Source: Elusimicrobiota bacterium
GTDB taxonomy: Bacteria; Elusimicrobiota; Elusimicrobia; FEN-1173
Assembly (NCBI GenBank): GCA_003158755.1
Contig: PMLF01000285.1
Coordinates: 1-7,119 of the forward strand
Direction: 5' to 3'
Length of the DNA stretch: 7,119 nt
Both the position numbers and the translations under genes were made by a program. Of this stretch, positions 6,576 to 7,119 are shown piece after piece; positions within the stretch are counted from its first letter, which is position 1, and each line of letters starts with the position of its first letter. The notes under the pieces were generated by a model. The model saw only the letters and a program-made list of their open reading frames with translations. It was not told the origin of the DNA and searched no databases.

Positions 6576-6991
6576 TTTCGTTCCTTTTGTGACTTGGCCT
6601 TTCTCCCTCCCCCGTTTACGGGGGAGGGCCGGGGAGAGGGCGAAGCGCGGCGAACACTTAGCGCAACCCAAATTTGTTCCAAAACAGCCACAGTGTTTTT
6701 CAAAGCATCTGTATCGCTAAATCGGATCACTCGATAACCCGCTCTTTTCAGAAAATCCGTTCTTTGGGCATCCTGCTCGATCTGCTGACAATGTTGCCCG
6801 CCGTCCAACTCCACAACCAACTTTCCGTTATAACAACAAAAATCAACCACATAGGGGCCGATCGTTTTTTGACGAACGAACTTCATTCCCTCGAATCGGT
6901 CGGCCCTCAAATAAAACCAGAGTTTCTTCTCGGCATCCGTCATTCCGGTTCTAAGACGTTTGGCGAACTTCAGCTTCTGATTCTCGCGCAT
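6572..6991 (-). CDS. DUF559-family protein (predicted PD-(D/E)XK/Vsr-like endonuclease)
   Basis: The 139-aa product matches the DUF559 family, which is related to very-short-patch-repair endonucleases; its cellular role is not established. Visible are MTDAEKKLW (17-25), IGPYVVDFCC (44-53) with Asp50, VVELDGGQH (59-67) with Glu61, Asp63 and His67, and GYRVIRFSD (85-93). The family domain ends near residue 112. The last 25 or so residues (SPSPRPSP, then Gly/Arg/Lys) are encoded by an inverted repeat and are probably not functional sequence. I chose the ATG at 6991 because MRENQKLKFAKRLR is the usual family opening and GGAGAGG lies just upstream. A start at 7072 would add 27 residues translated from repeat DNA. 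The core is visibly more AT-rich than the pur and pyr genes, which suggests horizontal acquisition. It ends 13 nt before purQ. Confidence 0.85.
   Translation of the reverse strand: MRENQKLKFAKRLRTGMTDAEKKLWFYLRADRFEGMKFVRQKTIGPYVVDFCCYNGKLVVELDGGQHCQQIEQDAQRTDFLKRAGYRVIRFSDTDALKNTVAVLEQIWVALSVRRASPSPRPSPVNGGGRKAKSQKERK
6605..6644. repeat. inverted repeat, left copy, with terminal palindrome
   Basis: The outer part is a 24-nt palindrome: CCCTCCCCCGT (6605-6615), TT, ACGGGGGAGGG (6618-6628). The inner part GGGAGAGGGCGAA (6632-6644) is the exact inverted match of TTCGCCCTCTCCC at 7019-7031. It lies inside the 3' end of the DUF559 gene and about 30 nt upstream of the small ORF before purQ. Confidence 0.85.
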
Positions 6992-7018
6992 ACCGCCCTC
7001 TCCAGACTTACGCTCCGG

Positions 7019-7067
7019 TTCGCCCTCTCCCGGCCTTCGGCCACCCTCTCCCGTAAACGGGAGAGGG
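7019..7067. repeat. inverted repeat, right copy, with terminal palindrome
   Basis: The inner part TTCGCCCTCTCCC (7019-7031) mirrors 6632-6644. A small GGCC-TTC-GGCC hairpin follows (7032-7042). The outer palindrome has arms CCCTCTCCCGT (7044-7054) and ACGGGAGAGGG (7057-7067). Judged by its loop, this palindrome is inverted relative to those at 6605 and 7101. A further GCCCTCTCC at 6995-7003 supplies the ribosome site of the DUF559 gene. Confidence 0.85.
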
Positions 7068-7100
7068 AACACTATGTAGAGGTAAACGTTCTTTCTTTTC

Positions 7101-7119
7101 CCCTCCCCCGTTTACGGGG
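7101..7119. repeat. partial palindromic repeat at right window edge
   Basis: These 19 nt are identical to 6605-6623 and in the same orientation: arm CCCTCCCCCGT, TT, then ACGGGG cut by the window end. It lies 33 nt outside the right inverted repeat, so palindromes are clustered here. Confidence 0.85.

Noticed and set aside
6992..7072. Longer DUF559 start adding 27 residues.
   Set aside because: The extra residues are translated palindromic repeat, rich in Gly, Pro, Arg and Glu. The family opening and ribosome site support 6991.
6605..7119. Repeats near the right end as a CRISPR array.
   Set aside because: Only a few palindromes occur at irregular spacing, with a gene between them, no uniform spacers and no cas genes.

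Overview
All supported genes in this window lie on the minus strand, so transcription runs from high to low coordinates. The window holds two nucleotide-biosynthesis blocks plus one small, compositionally different nuclease-like gene wrapped in palindromic repeats. The core genes are GC-rich, tightly packed, and often overlap or nearly touch. The PurF is the iron-sulphur type, and the pyr block follows the Pseudomonas-like order pyrR-pyrB-pyrC'. The dispersed palindromes resemble those seen in many environmental genomes. This points to a free-living, high-GC bacterium, perhaps from an uncultivated lineage. I cannot place it to phylum from this sequence alone.

Layout in transcription order. 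(1) 7119-6992: repeat-rich DNA. (2) 6991-6572: a DUF559-family (PD-(D/E)XK-like) protein, bracketed by inverted repeats whose outer ends are 24-nt palindromes. (3) 6558-3063: purQ-purF-purD, encoding the glutaminase subunit of FGAM synthase, PRPP amidotransferase and GAR synthetase, with gaps of only 3 and 4 nt. (4) 3062-2912: a spacer with two inverted REP-like hairpins and a TATAAT box just before pyrR. (5) 2911-79: pyrR-pyrB-pyrC', joined by two ATGA stop/start overlaps. (6) 78-1: a 3' region with a weak stem plus T-run and another palindrome.

How the genes work together. PurF and PurD carry out steps 1 and 2 of IMP synthesis, and PurQ supplies ammonia for step 4. purL, purS and the remaining pur genes must be elsewhere. 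PyrB makes carbamoyl-aspartate. The downstream dihydroorotase homologue has lost most of its metal-binding histidines, so it is best read as a non-catalytic partner of PyrB, like the Pseudomonas PyrC'. A true dihydroorotase must be encoded elsewhere. PyrR sits at the head of the pyr block, but there is no visible attenuator.

The most interesting points are the degenerate dihydroorotase, the inverted-repeat-bounded nuclease cassette directly upstream of the purine genes, a chain of ATGA overlaps through a six-codon ORF before purQ, and the arm covariation in both palindrome families.
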